From Arthrobacter sp. efr-133-R2A-120 (GTDB lineage Bacteria; Actinomycetota; Actinomycetes; Actinomycetales; Micrococcaceae): a DNA stretch of 64,000 nt. Shown in pieces: positions 1 through 7,790 of this stretch. The translations under genes and the position numbers were made by a program. Location of the stretch: assembly GCF_030209835.1 (NCBI RefSeq), contig NZ_JARVRF010000004.1, forward strand, positions 24,222-88,221. Reading direction: 5' to 3'. The notes below the pieces were generated by a model. That model was not told where the DNA came from and ran no database searches. It worked only from the letters and a program-made list of their open reading frames with translations. Each line of letters opens with the position of its first letter. Positions within the stretch are counted from its first letter, which is position 1.

Positions 1-585
1 CTCGTCGGTGATGGTGGGGCCGATCTTCGGATCGACTCCGTTGACGCCGATAAAGGCGATGTCCAAGGCAACCTTCTGCATGATGACATCGGTGTAGGGC
101 CCCACAAGTTCGTAGGAACGCGGGTTCAGGATGCCACCGGTGACCATGATCTTGATGTTAGGGCGCACGGCAAGCTGGGCGGCGATGTTGATCGCGTTGG
201 TGACCACAGTCAGCATTGGGCGGTTGGAGGGCGCGTTCAGGTCTTCGCGGGTGGACAGCACTTGGGCCAAGGCCGTGTTGGTGGTGCCGCCGCTCAGTCC
301 GATCACGGCCCCGGGCATGATGAGCTCGGAGGCCGCCAAGGCAATCTGCTGCTTTGCCTCGGCGTGATCATCCCTGTTGTAGCGCCCCGGGAGTTCGTAG
401 GCCACTGATCCCGTGGTTGCACCGCCACGGGTACGGCTCAGGAGCCGCTGCTTGGCGAGGCTGTCCAAGTCACGACGGGCCGTGGCTGGCGAGACTGCCA
501 GGCGGGTCACGATATCCTCGACCTCGACATGCCCTGACTCGGCGAGGAGATCAAGGATGGCTGTCAGTCGATCGTTGCGGGTCAT
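1..585 (-). CDS. DeoR-family transcriptional regulator (3' end cut by window edge)
   Basis: The reading frame starts at an ATG at 585 behind GGAAGG and stays open to the window edge, so the C-terminus is missing. The first 55 residues form the DeoR winged helix: RLTAILDLLAESG, then SPATARRDLDSLAKQRLLSR. The sugar-phosphate sensor domain follows, with its conserved GLSGGTTNTALA stretch and a VTGG motif near residue 150. It begins 23 bases after the aldolase gene in the same direction, so it is probably the last visible gene of the amino-sugar operon and its local regulator. The family senses phosphorylated sugars; the effector here is inferred to be an intermediate of this pathway. Confidence 0.9.
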   Translation of the reverse strand, partial: MTRNDRLTAILDLLAESGHVEVEDIVTRLAVSPATARRDLDSLAKQRLLSRTRGGATTGSVAYELPGRYNRDDHAEAKQQIALAASELIMPGAVIGLSGGTTNTALAQVLSTREDLNAPSNRPMLTVVTNAINIAAQLAVRPNIKIMVTGGILNPRSYELVGPYTDVIMQKVALDIAFIGVNGVDPKIGPTITDE

Positions 586-608
586 CACGAACCTTCCGGA
601 AATTGGGA

Positions 609-1448
609 CTAATTCACCTTCGCGAACAGCGTCAGCAGACGTGCGGTTTCCAACACCAGGGCGTCCCGTCCGGCCTTGATGTACTTGCGGGAGTCCACCA
701 CGGAAGGGTTGGCATCCAGGTACTCACGGACGGCGCGGGTGAAGAACCCGTTCAAGTGTGTGGATACGTTGATCTTAGTCATACCGGCCCGGATTGCCGC
801 CACCAGCATTTCATCTGCTACTCCGGAGGACCCGTGAAGGACGAGCGGCAGCTGGACGGCCTGCTTGAGCCGGGTGATGAGGGCCAAGTCCAAGGCGGCA
901 CTGCGTTCGGTCATGGTGTGCGAGGAACCGACGGCGACGGCGAGGGCGTCAACGCCGGTGGCATCCACGAAGGAGCGGGCCTCCGCCGGATCCGTCCGGA
1001 CTCCCGGAGCATGGGCACCGTCCTTGCCTCCCACCTTCCCAAGTTCGGCCTCGACGTAGACCCCGTGCTCCCGGGCGTATCTGGCGACCCGACGCGTGAC
1101 GTCAACGTTCGAGCCATAAGGCAAGTGCGCGCCGTCGTACATGACGGAACCGAACCCGAGGTCGACGGCCTGCAGGGCCAGCTCTTCGGATTCGGCATGG
1201 TCCAGGTGCAGGGCCACGGGCACCGAGGAGTCCCGGGCGATGGACATGGCACCCCGGGCAATCGGCACGAGCCCGCCGTGGAAACGGACGCAGTTCTCCG
1301 AGATTTGCAGGATCAACGGGACGCCTGCCGCCTCCGCCCCGGCAACCAGGCCTTCCGCGGTTTCGAGGTGGATGACATTGAAGGCGCCCTGTCCGATGCC
1401 ATTGGCCGCGGCGGTATCCATGAGTTCCCGTGTACTGACGAGCGTCAC
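609..1448 (-). CDS. class II tagatose/fructose-1,6-bisphosphate aldolase (GatY/KbaY/AgaY type)
   Basis: This 279-residue protein is the size of zinc-dependent GatY/KbaY/AgaY aldolases, which split tagatose-1,6-bisphosphate into glyceraldehyde-3-phosphate and dihydroxyacetone phosphate. Visible motifs are ALHLDHAE (catalytic Asp and zinc His near residues 80-85), VEAELG, VGSSHTM (zinc His) and LHGSSG (zinc His plus phosphate loop). The start is a GTG that overlaps the stop of the kinase gene as GTGA, with GAAGGAG upstream, so the two are translationally coupled. A tagatose rather than fructose substrate is inferred from the neighbouring PfkB kinase and SIS protein; motifs alone do not settle it. 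Confidence 0.88.
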   Translation of the reverse strand: MTLVSTRELMDTAAANGIGQGAFNVIHLETAEGLVAGAEAAGVPLILQISENCVRFHGGLVPIARGAMSIARDSSVPVALHLDHAESEELALQAVDLGFGSVMYDGAHLPYGSNVDVTRRVARYAREHGVYVEAELGKVGGKDGAHAPGVRTDPAEARSFVDATGVDALAVAVGSSHTMTERSAALDLALITRLKQAVQLPLVLHGSSGVADEMLVAAIRAGMTKINVSTHLNGFFTRAVREYLDANPSVVDSRKYIKAGRDALVLETARLLTLFAKVN

Positions 1449-2401
1449 AGGGTCTCCTTCCAGCTGAGAATGAGTTGGTCTTCGAGGTCCGTATAAAGCG
1501 GCGAGATCTCACCGGCGGCAGGCATGAGCACTGCGGCGGCGGACCAGGCTGTTGCCCGGCGGAGGATCGTGGGGATGTCGGTGATGCCGGCGGCGAGCGC
1601 GACGGCGGCCGCCGCCACTCCGGCGTCGCCGGCTCCCGTGGGGTTGCCGCTGAGTGGTTCCGGGAGCCGGGCGCTCCAGTAGCCTCCGGGGGCGGCATGG
1701 TGGAACGCGAGCATGCCTTCGGCACCGGCGCTGACCAGGACTGTCCTGGCACCCAAAGCGATCAATCGCCGTGCCGCGACATCCAGGCTGCTTTCCCCTG
1801 TTGCTTCGAGGAGTTCGTGGTTGTTGGGCTTGAGGAGGTCCGCCCCGGCCCGCGCGGCGGCGATGATCCCGGGACCGGAGGTATCGACGACGGCGGGAAT
1901 CCCGGCGTCGTGCGCCAGGCGCACCAGCGCCGGGTAGAAGTCGGCCGGCGCGCCGGGTGGCAGGCTGCCGGAACCGACGAGCACGCCCGCGCTTTGCCCG
2001 TCGAGGGCGTCGACGACGGCGGCTGCCAGCGCCTGCCATTCTGACGGTTGGAGGGGGCTCCCCTCTTCATTGAAGATGGACGTTTCGCCGCCCACCGTAT
2101 CGACGAGGGCGATGCTGCGCCGTGTTTCCGCGGCGACCGGAATCAATCGGTGCGGTACGCCGCTGCTGAGCAGTTCGGCGGCGAATTCGGTGCCGGCCGT
2201 GCCGCCGGAGGGCGCGAGTGCCAGCACGGGATGGCCCAGCTGGTGGGCCACCCGCGCAACGTTGAGGCCTTTTCCGCCTGCGCGGCTGAGGGGTGCGGCA
2301 ACCCGATGGCTTGCTCCGGGGGTGATCCCGGCGACGTGATAGCTGAGGTCGATGGCCGGGTTGGGCGTGACGGTGATGACCCGTTTCATGGCCTGATTCA
2401 T
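1445..2401 (-). CDS. PfkB-family hexose-phosphate kinase (tagatose-6-phosphate kinase / 1-phosphofructokinase type)
   Basis: The 318-residue protein opens with VITVTPNPAIDLSYHV, the signature N-terminus of LacC/FruK kinases. It carries the sugar-binding GGKGLNVARVAHQLG segment near residue 43 and the ATP/anion-hole motif GAGDAG near residue 255 with the catalytic Asp. It phosphorylates a ketohexose phosphate, giving the bisphosphate that the next gene cleaves. The ATG used overlaps the ROK kinase stop as ATGA; a second ATG lies four codons in. The ribosome site is weak, which fits coupled translation. Tagatose-6-phosphate is the substrate expected from context; fructose-1-phosphate is the main alternative. 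Confidence 0.88.
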   Translation of the reverse strand: MNQAMKRVITVTPNPAIDLSYHVAGITPGASHRVAAPLSRAGGKGLNVARVAHQLGHPVLALAPSGGTAGTEFAAELLSSGVPHRLIPVAAETRRSIALVDTVGGETSIFNEEGSPLQPSEWQALAAAVVDALDGQSAGVLVGSGSLPPGAPADFYPALVRLAHDAGIPAVVDTSGPGIIAAARAGADLLKPNNHELLEATGESSLDVAARRLIALGARTVLVSAGAEGMLAFHHAAPGGYWSARLPEPLSGNPTGAGDAGVAAAAVALAAGITDIPTILRRATAWSAAAVLMPAAGEISPLYTDLEDQLILSWKETL

Positions 2402-3348
2402 CGTCCCGTCCCCGTGCCGGAGGCGGCCTTCGCGGCCGGGAGCAGGGCCCGGGCCCTCATGGCGGCGCCGAGCAAGCCTGCATCCTGGCCAAGTTGCGCG
2501 CGCATGATGATCGGCCGGCGTTGGAAGTCGAGGAGTTCGTCAAGGCGCGAACGGAGCGGCTGGAGGAGTCCTTCTCCCGCTTCGGCAAGGCCGCCGCCCA
2601 CAACCACTGCTTCGGTGCCGATGATGCTGACGCATTGGCTGAGGCTGAAGGCGAGGGCGTCCACCGCGTCGGCCCAGATCCGGGCTGCAAGGGCATCGCC
2701 CGCTTGGGCCCGTTCGAGGACTTCACGGGCACCGGCGCGCGGAGTTCCGGCCTTGTCGCTGTAACGCCGGGCGATCGCTCCGGCGGAGCCGACGGCCTCG
2801 AGGATCGCGGTCCCGGGACCGTCCGGGTCCGGTACGAGGGCGTGGCCCAGTTCCCCGGCGAAGCCGCCTGCGCGCACCGGGTACCCGTCGGAGATGACGG
2901 CGGCGGCGATCCCGGTGCCGACCACCATCACCACGACGTTGCGAAAATCGCGGGCCGCTCCGAAACGGAATTCGGCTTCGGCCGCCGTGCTGACGTCATG
3001 CCCGAAGGAGACCGGCAGCCCGAGGCGCTGCGCGGCCTTTTCCCCGAAGGGAAAGTTCCGCCAACCCAGGTTCGCCGAATAGATCCCCACCCCGGTGTCT
3101 GAGTCAACGATTCCCGGAACAACAATGCACGCGGCTTTCGCCGGGTGGCCCGGGAACTCAGCGGCAAACTCAGCCGCCAATGCCGCAACGGCGTCCAGGA
3201 TTGCCTCGCCCGGCCGCAAGGGATCATGCGGCGTAGCAGTGCGGCGCAAACCAAGGACATTCCCGGCCGTGTCGACAAGGCCTGCCTTCAGGTCCGTCCC
3301 GCCCACATCAAAGGCCAGGACTGCGGATTCAGCGGCTCCGAGAACCAT
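2398..3348 (-). CDS. ROK-family sugar kinase, candidate galactosamine/GalNAc kinase
   Basis: The 316-residue protein has the ROK ATP-binding N-terminus LAFDVGGTDLKAG (residues 11-23), a catalytic Asp in SFGHD (Asp118) and the ELGH motif. The Cys-rich zinc motif CxCGxxGCxE usual after ELGH is absent: the segment reads ALVPDPDGPGTAILEAVGS with no Cys. The frame stays open further upstream but those codons are not conserved in character; ATG 3348 sits 8 bases after the SIS stop behind TAGG. In GalNAc pathways a ROK kinase (AgaK) phosphorylates the free sugar, which fits its place here. Glucokinase-like activity on another hexose remains possible. Confidence 0.85.
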   Translation of the reverse strand: MVLGAAESAVLAFDVGGTDLKAGLVDTAGNVLGLRRTATPHDPLRPGEAILDAVAALAAEFAAEFPGHPAKAACIVVPGIVDSDTGVGIYSANLGWRNFPFGEKAAQRLGLPVSFGHDVSTAAEAEFRFGAARDFRNVVVMVVGTGIAAAVISDGYPVRAGGFAGELGHALVPDPDGPGTAILEAVGSAGAIARRYSDKAGTPRAGAREVLERAQAGDALAARIWADAVDALAFSLSQCVSIIGTEAVVVGGGLAEAGEGLLQPLRSRLDELLDFQRRPIIMRAQLGQDAGLLGAAMRARALLPAAKAASGTGTGR

Positions 3349-3356
3349 GGGATTAC

Positions 3357-4274
3357 CTAGGCCGTGGCGTTCAGGACGACAGAGCGCGTGAGGTTGCGCG
3401 GCAGGTCCGGGTTGAGGCCGCGCACGCGTGCCCGCTCCAGGGTGACCTTGTGGACCCGTGCCAGCTCGGCGAGCGGGTGCTTGCCGGTGTTGACGTAGAG
3501 GGCGCCTGTGCGCCCCATGTCGGCGTCCAGTCCCTCGGGCTGCGGGCCAAAGATCCACGTCACCCGGCCAGGTGCAGCAATGGAAATGGGACCGTGCCGG
3601 TATTCCATCGCCGGATAGGATTCGGTCCAGCCCTGCACTGCCTCACGCATCTTGAGCCCGGCTTCGTGGGCCAGCCCAACCGTCCAGCCCGTGCCGAGGA
3701 AGGTGAACTGTTCAGCGTCGAGCAGCTCCTGGGAGACAGGTTCGGTCACAGCGGTACGGGCGTCCTCGATTGCCGTGCCGAGTTCGATGCCCAGGCTCGT
3801 GAGGAGGTACACGAGGGCCGTCGTGGCGAAGCGGGTCTGGACCACCGATTTCTCGTCGGCGTAAGGGAGGCCGATCACGGCGTCGGCCAGGGTGGTGATA
3901 GGCGAATTCACGTCCCCGATCACCGCAACCGTACGGACTTTCCCGCGCAAGGCTTCCAACAACTCAAGAACCTCAGTGGTGGTGCCGGAGCGGGTGATGG
4001 CGATCACGGCGTCGTACTGGCGGCCCGCGCTGTTGTGATTGAGGAAGGCTTCGGACGCTGCGAACGCGTCCGTGACGCCCTTGCCCGCGGCTTCGCGGGC
4101 AGCGGCATAGCTTTGCGCCATGAACCATGAGGTACCGCAACCAACGACGGCGATCCGCTCACCGTCGGCGGGAAGCAGGTGCTCCGCCTTGGACTGCTCG
4201 ATGGCCCGCTGCCAGACCTCGGGCTGCGAAACAAGCTCTTCTTCCATGAAGGCCCCGAGGGTGTTGTTACTCAT
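3357..4274 (-). CDS. SIS-domain sugar isomerase/deaminase (AgaS-like)
   Basis: The protein (305 residues from ATG 4274) contains two SIS domains like the isomerase half of GlmS and the AgaS/FrlB enzymes. The first has VVGCGTSWFMAQ and the phosphosugar loop AITRSGTTTEVLELL; the second has FLGTGWTVGLAHEAGLKMRE and the GlmS-like SYPAMEYRHGP. An upstream in-frame TTG at 4325 exists, but ATG 4274 has CAGGAATGG at good spacing and is preferred. It is first in a five-gene minus-strand operon with the ROK kinase only 8 bases downstream. AgaS deaminates and isomerises galactosamine-6-phosphate to tagatose-6-phosphate; that role is inferred from operon content. Confidence 0.85.
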   Translation of the reverse strand: MSNNTLGAFMEEELVSQPEVWQRAIEQSKAEHLLPADGERIAVVGCGTSWFMAQSYAAAREAAGKGVTDAFAASEAFLNHNSAGRQYDAVIAITRSGTTTEVLELLEALRGKVRTVAVIGDVNSPITTLADAVIGLPYADEKSVVQTRFATTALVYLLTSLGIELGTAIEDARTAVTEPVSQELLDAEQFTFLGTGWTVGLAHEAGLKMREAVQGWTESYPAMEYRHGPISIAAPGRVTWIFGPQPEGLDADMGRTGALYVNTGKHPLAELARVHKVTLERARVRGLNPDLPRNLTRSVVLNATA

Positions 4275-4338
4275 CGCACTTACCATTCCTGTCCGCGCTT
4301 CGTCGACGCGCTCTTCAACACTCAATGATTTGACGTTT

Positions 4339-4368
4339 TATGATCCATATAAACACTAAACGATCATA
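4339..4368. promoter_or_regulatory. inverted repeat upstream of the amino-sugar operon, candidate operator
   Basis: An AT-rich stretch just upstream of the SIS gene contains a perfect 7-base inverted repeat, TATGATC at 4339-4345 and GATCATA at 4362-4368, with 16 bases between. It lies about 65 bases before the chosen start codon, a normal place for an operator of a DeoR regulator encoded in the same operon. No binding data are implied. Confidence 0.45.
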
Positions 4369-4415
4369 TTCAATCGCACAAGGATCGTGGGGGCGTCGCT
4401 AGAGTGCACAAGCAA

Positions 4416-4449
4416 AAGCAGGGCACCTCCGTCTGGAGAGACCCTGCTT
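4416..4449 (-). terminator. stem-loop downstream of the displaced hutI tail
   Basis: AAGCAGGG (4416-4423) pairs perfectly with CCCTGCTT (4442-4449), with a further inner CTCC/GGAG pairing. Read on the minus strand, the 3' arm runs into TTTTGCTTG, a short U-rich tail. It lies directly after the hutI 3' remnant in the hutI direction, so it may be the original hutI terminator. Confidence 0.5.
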
Positions 4450-4472
4450 GGTGCTGCGGGATTGAGTTGTTG

Positions 4473-4541
4473 GAGCGAGCGCACTCCGGCCCTCCACACC
4501 CCGAAAGTCAGCGGGATACCGGGCCGGAGCGCCAGTTGCAA
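4473..4541 (-). pseudogene. remnant of the hutI 3' end
   Basis: Translated on the minus strand, this segment reads QLALRPGIPLTFGVWRAGV, nearly identical to the last 19-20 codons of the intact hutI (HLAYRPGIPLTFAVWRAGV), 0.9 kb away and in the same orientation. The frame then runs on past the point where hutI stops. It has no plausible start or ribosome site. It is best read as a duplicated or displaced hutI tail, not a gene. Confidence 0.8.
4502..4523. repeat. direct repeat, copy A (hutI-tail core)
   Basis: This is the left copy of a 22-base exact direct repeat beginning CGAAAGTCAGCGGG; the right copy is at 5439-5460 inside hutI. Similarity extends imperfectly on both sides (a CCACACC block before it, CGCCAG after it). 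The two copies bound a 0.94 kb unit and look like attachment-site or recombination endpoints. Confidence 0.75.
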
Positions 4542-4638
4542 GACTCACAACGCTCCGGGGCGGATCCATCGCTACTACTCACAGAAGCTCGTCAACTACC
4601 TTAATGATCCAACCTTCCTGGCTGAGGTCATTTCCGAG

Positions 4639-4818
4639 ATGGGGCTACTTTCATCCGCAAACTCACCACAGGAAGTCAAAGTTACTCACGACGGTGACGC
4701 CATAGTCACGAAGACCAGCAACCAAGAAAATTCTTTTGCCCAGAGTGCTGAGAAGAATGCGAGGACGTTGGCAGCTGATCGAACGTTCGCTCGGGTTCTC
4801 AGTACACATACTCATTGA
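4639..4818 (+). CDS. small hypothetical ORF in the hutI-tail insert
   Basis: An open frame of about 59 codons starts at ATG 4639 (MGLLSSANSPQEVKVTHDGD), 11 bases after a GAGG. The frame is open further upstream through the hutI remnant, but that part belongs to the duplicated tail. The codons are much less G+C-biased than in neighbouring genes (AAA, TCT and ACT are frequent). It has no motif or membrane segment I recognise. Its end overlaps the next small ORF by four bases. It may be a fragment of a broken gene. Confidence 0.25.
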   Translation: MGLLSSANSPQEVKVTHDGDAIVTKTSNQENSFAQSAEKNARTLAADRTFARVLSTHTH

Positions 4819-5105
4819 TGGGTATCACGCTGACGCGAGTTCGTTTGGACATGAACTTCGCCTACAACGCGTCCCGGATTACCGCCGTCAACTCTTGCGT
4901 TCCGAGCCACACCAACTACTTCCCGCTTCGTGGAATGGCAGCCACGCCTTCGTCCTACCTCAGCGGAAACAACGGCGTTTGCCAGGCAACCTGGCAGATT
5001 GCCGTCGGCTGGGTCAACGGATTGAACCTAGGCCAGCGTGCCGCACTTCAGAAGGTAGTTCAAGGGCCCTGGGGTTTGGTGAGTGATACATTTGGCAACA
5101 TCTGA
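4815..5105 (+). CDS. small hypothetical ORF in the hutI-tail insert
   Basis: This 96-codon frame (start TTG 4815, ATG 4818 or ATG 4851; none has a good ribosome site) has two Cys (VNSC and GVCQ) and several aromatic residues, and ends GLVSDTFGNI. I do not recognise a family. It ends 10 bases before the start of the small membrane protein on the same strand, so they may be co-transcribed. Codon use is unlike the surrounding chromosome, and it could be the C-terminal piece of a longer broken gene. Confidence 0.3.
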   Translation: MMGITLTRVRLDMNFAYNASRITAVNSCVPSHTNYFPLRGMAATPSSYLSGNNGVCQATWQIAVGWVNGLNLGQRAALQKVVQGPWGLVSDTFGNI

Positions 5106-5115
5106 GAGGGAGCCA

Positions 5116-5367
5116 ATGTACTCGTCAATTTCAGCTGGTAATGACGTGCTCGCGCCTACGGGATACGAGGTCTTTGCAGCCATGCTTGCGTTGATCGCAA
5201 TCGGCGTGTTTATCTCGGCCCTGGTATCGCTCGCCCGCGATGCAAAGGCCCTGACGAATCGGGAGACCGTCCTCTGGCTTCTGCTGGTCGTTTTCGTCCC
5301 CCTCGTCGGGCCCGCCGCTTGGCTCGTGACGAGTCGGAGGTATCGGAGAAAGCCTGCCGTCCAGTAG
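5116..5367 (+). CDS. small two-helix membrane protein with PLDc_N-type domain
   Basis: The 83-residue protein starts at ATG 5116 behind GAGAGGGAG. It has two membrane helices (about 17-40 and 51-72) joined by a short charged loop, then VPLVGPAAWLV and a basic tail SRRYRRKP. That arrangement, with the P-x-x-G-P motif in helix 2, is typical of the PLD nuclease N-terminal domain found alone in small actinobacterial and Bacillus membrane proteins. The function of such stand-alone proteins is not settled. It is the best-supported gene of the insert next to hutI. Confidence 0.75.
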   Translation: MYSSISAGNDVLAPTGYEVFAAMLALIAIGVFISALVSLARDAKALTNRETVLWLLLVVFVPLVGPAAWLVTSRRYRRKPAVQ

Positions 5368-5406
5368 ATTGTCGCGGGGACAGTGAACACAGTCCCCGCC
5401 GCGGCC

Positions 5407-6630
5407 CTAGACCGCGCGGACGCCTGCCCGCCACACCGCGAAAGTCAGCGGGATACCGGGACGGTACGCCAGGTGCGTCGCCGACGGCGCCTTGAGCATG
5501 TGCAGGTCGGCGCGGTGCCCGACGGCGATCGAACCCACCGCCCGTTCGCCGTCGACGTCGTTGCCCGACTCCCTGCCCAAAGCGAGCGCGCCGCCGTAGG
5601 TGGCCGCCCGGACGGCTTCGTGGACGCTCAAGTGCATCTGCAGCACCGCCGTGGTGACGCAGAAGGCGATGGAGCTCGTGTAGGAGGTGCCGGGATTGCA
5701 GTTCGCGGCCAAGGCGACCTGCACCCCCGCGTCGATCAACGCGCGGCCCGGCGCGAGCGGCTGCCGGGTGGAGAGATCGCAGGCAGGCAGGCACGTGGCC
5801 ACCGTGCCGCGCGTGCCCGCTCCGGTGGAGGCATCCCAGCCGCTCCAGGTTCCGGCGAGCGCCTCGATATCGGCCGCTGAAAGGTAATTGACGTGGTCAA
5901 CGCTGGCAGCACCGAACTCCACGGCCAACTGCACACCAGGTCCTTCACCCAATTGGTTGCCGTGCACACGCAGGCCCAGGCCCGCATCGCGGCAGGCGGT
6001 CAGGACGCGACGCGACTGTTCTTCAGTGAAAGCGCCGCGCTCGCAGAAGACATCGGCCCAGCTGACATACGGGCGGACGGCGTCGAGCATCGGACCGCAG
6101 ACGAGGTCCGTGTATTCCTCGGCGTCGGCACCGGCCGGGACCAAGTGCGCGCCGAGGTAGGTGACTTCGTCCACGGTCGCTGCCGCGATGCGTGCGCTGC
6201 GGGCCTCGTTTTCAAGGTCCAGTCCGTAGCCGGTCTTGCTCTCAAGGTAGGTGGTGCCCTGGGAAACGGCTTCGGCCACGCGCCCGGCGGCGAGTCGCGT
6301 CAGTTCCTCGTCGCTCGCGGCGCGCGTGGCGCCGGTGGTGACGGCGATGCCGCCGGCGCTGTAGCTCTGGCCGGCCATCCTGGCCTCGAATTCGGCGGTG
6401 CGGTCCCCTGCGAAAATCAGGTGCGAGTGCGAGTCCACCCAGCCCGGGAGCACCGCGCGGCCTTCCGCGTCCACGTGCTCATCAGCCGACGGAGCCTCCG
6501 ACGCCGGACCGATCCAGGAAATCCGCTCACCTTCGATCACCACGGCGGCGTCCTTGAGGACACGGTGCTCCGCGTCCTGGGTCATCAGTTCGCCGATGTT
6601 GCTGATCAGTGTGCTCGTCTGCCCGCTCAT
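5407..6630 (-). CDS. hutI: imidazolonepropionase
   Basis: HutI hydrolyses 4-imidazolone-5-propionate to N-formimino-L-glutamate in histidine breakdown. The 407-residue amidohydrolase carries the metal pair in WVDSHSHLIF (His68, His70), the LESKTGYGLD segment, LRVHGNQL and LAANCNPGTSYTSS, all diagnostic of HutI. ATG 6630 is preceded by AATAGG; the frame continues upstream but overlaps the oxidase gene. It follows the FAD oxidase by 11 bases in the same direction. No hutH or hutU is in the window. Its last 20 codons are duplicated at 4473-4541. Confidence 0.95.
   Translation of the reverse strand: MSGQTSTLISNIGELMTQDAEHRVLKDAAVVIEGERISWIGPASEAPSADEHVDAEGRAVLPGWVDSHSHLIFAGDRTAEFEARMAGQSYSAGGIAVTTGATRAASDEELTRLAAGRVAEAVSQGTTYLESKTGYGLDLENEARSARIAAATVDEVTYLGAHLVPAGADAEEYTDLVCGPMLDAVRPYVSWADVFCERGAFTEEQSRRVLTACRDAGLGLRVHGNQLGEGPGVQLAVEFGAASVDHVNYLSAADIEALAGTWSGWDASTGAGTRGTVATCLPACDLSTRQPLAPGRALIDAGVQVALAANCNPGTSYTSSIAFCVTTAVLQMHLSVHEAVRAATYGGALALGRESGNDVDGERAVGSIAVGHRADLHMLKAPSATHLAYRPGIPLTFAVWRAGVRAV
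5439..5460. repeat. direct repeat, copy B (inside hutI 3' end)
   Basis: This is the right copy of the 22-base exact repeat also found at 4502-4523, in the same orientation and 937 bases away. It lies within the coding sequence of the intact hutI tail. Confidence 0.75.
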
Positions 6631-6641
6631 GAACCTATTGT

Positions 6642-7739
6642 TCAACGGCGGATGGACCAACGGGCCGCCGCCAGCTCCCTCGGTGTCCGGGATACCGGAC
6701 TGATGCCGGATGTGTGGTCCAGGATTTCCGCGGCCGCGAGCTCGGCGATGGCGGAAGAGGTCTGGAAACCGTAGCCGCCTTGGCCTGCAAGCCAGAAAAA
6801 GCCCGGAGCCTCGGCGTCGAAACCCACCACGGGAACGCCGTCGGCGGCCTCGGTGCGCAACCCGGTCCAAGCCTTGGCCACGGAGCGTATGCCCAGCGAC
6901 GTGATCGAGTTCAGCCGGACCACCAGCTCTTCCACGTCGCCGGGACGCGGCTGTGCGTCTTCGGGGCCGCTCGGCACCGTCTCCGACGGCGAAATGAGCA
7001 CTTGCGCCCCCTCACGCCGGAAGTAGTAGGAGTCATCCGCCGCCGCCACCATGGGGCTGCCCACCGGAAGGGGGCGTTCGACGTCGACGATGGCCGCGGT
7101 GCGCCGGAACGGCTGCAAGCCCAGCTTCTCCACCCCGCTGAGCACCGCGAGTTCATCCGCCCAGGCACCGGCTGCGTTGACCACGACGGCGGACTGGAAG
7201 CCTTCCAGCCCGGCGCCCAGTTGCCAGCCGGAGCCGAGGCGTTGGGCCGAATGGACCCGGGCGCCGGTGATGATGTCCACTCCCCCGGCCTCGGCGCGCT
7301 GCCGGTGGTCTTCCAAGAGCACGGGTGCGTTGCAGGCGAATGACCCGGTATCCAGGCCCGCGGCCGTGAAGGACCCAGGGTTCAACGCCGGGCACAGCTC
7401 AAGGGCTTCGGCGTGCGTAATGTGGTGCATGTGCCCGCTGGCTTCTGCCTTGACGGTGGCTTCGTCGCCCACCAACATGAACGAGCGCGGTTCCAGTACC
7501 GGTACCGGCAACGCGGCGTCGCGGGCTCCCATCAGTTCCAGGGTGCGGACGGTGAGTTCCTGCACGACGGCGGGTCCGTAGCTTGGGATCAATTGCCGGG
7601 CCGAGCGGGAGGATGTGTGGTAGGCCAGTATCTGTTCGGCCTCCACGAGGGCCACCGAGCACCGGCCGGCCAGCGCCGAAGCCAGCGACAACCCGGCGAT
7701 GCCTCCACCGACAATTACCACGTCATAGTTTGCAGCCAT
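6642..7739 (-). CDS. FAD-dependent amine/amino-acid oxidoreductase (DAO family)
   Basis: The 365-residue protein begins with a dinucleotide-binding fold YDVVIVGGGIAGLSLASAL (residues 5-23) and ends with the DAO-family FAD segment GLRTEAADGVPVVGFDAEA and FWLAGQGGYGFQTSSA. The family oxidises glycine, sarcosine, D-amino acids or related amines with bound FAD. It lies 11 bases upstream of hutI on the same strand, so the two are likely co-transcribed, suggesting a role in amino-acid breakdown. The substrate cannot be read from the sequence. The protein is cytoplasmic, with no signal peptide. Confidence 0.85.
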   Translation of the reverse strand: MAANYDVVIVGGGIAGLSLASALAGRCSVALVEAEQILAYHTSSRSARQLIPSYGPAVVQELTVRTLELMGARDAALPVPVLEPRSFMLVGDEATVKAEASGHMHHITHAEALELCPALNPGSFTAAGLDTGSFACNAPVLLEDHRQRAEAGGVDIITGARVHSAQRLGSGWQLGAGLEGFQSAVVVNAAGAWADELAVLSGVEKLGLQPFRRTAAIVDVERPLPVGSPMVAAADDSYYFRREGAQVLISPSETVPSGPEDAQPRPGDVEELVVRLNSITSLGIRSVAKAWTGLRTEAADGVPVVGFDAEAPGFFWLAGQGGYGFQTSSAIAELAAAEILDHTSGISPVSRTPRELAAARWSIRR

Positions 7740-7790
7740 TCCTCCATCCTGTCAGCGCACACGCCCAGATGCGAGGGGGAGGTGGTGGGG

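Noticed and set aside
4356..4541. A 61-codon minus-strand ORF upstream of the SIS gene.
   Set aside because: Its first 23 codons are a copy of the hutI 3' end and it starts at TTG with no ribosome site, so it is a remnant, not a gene.
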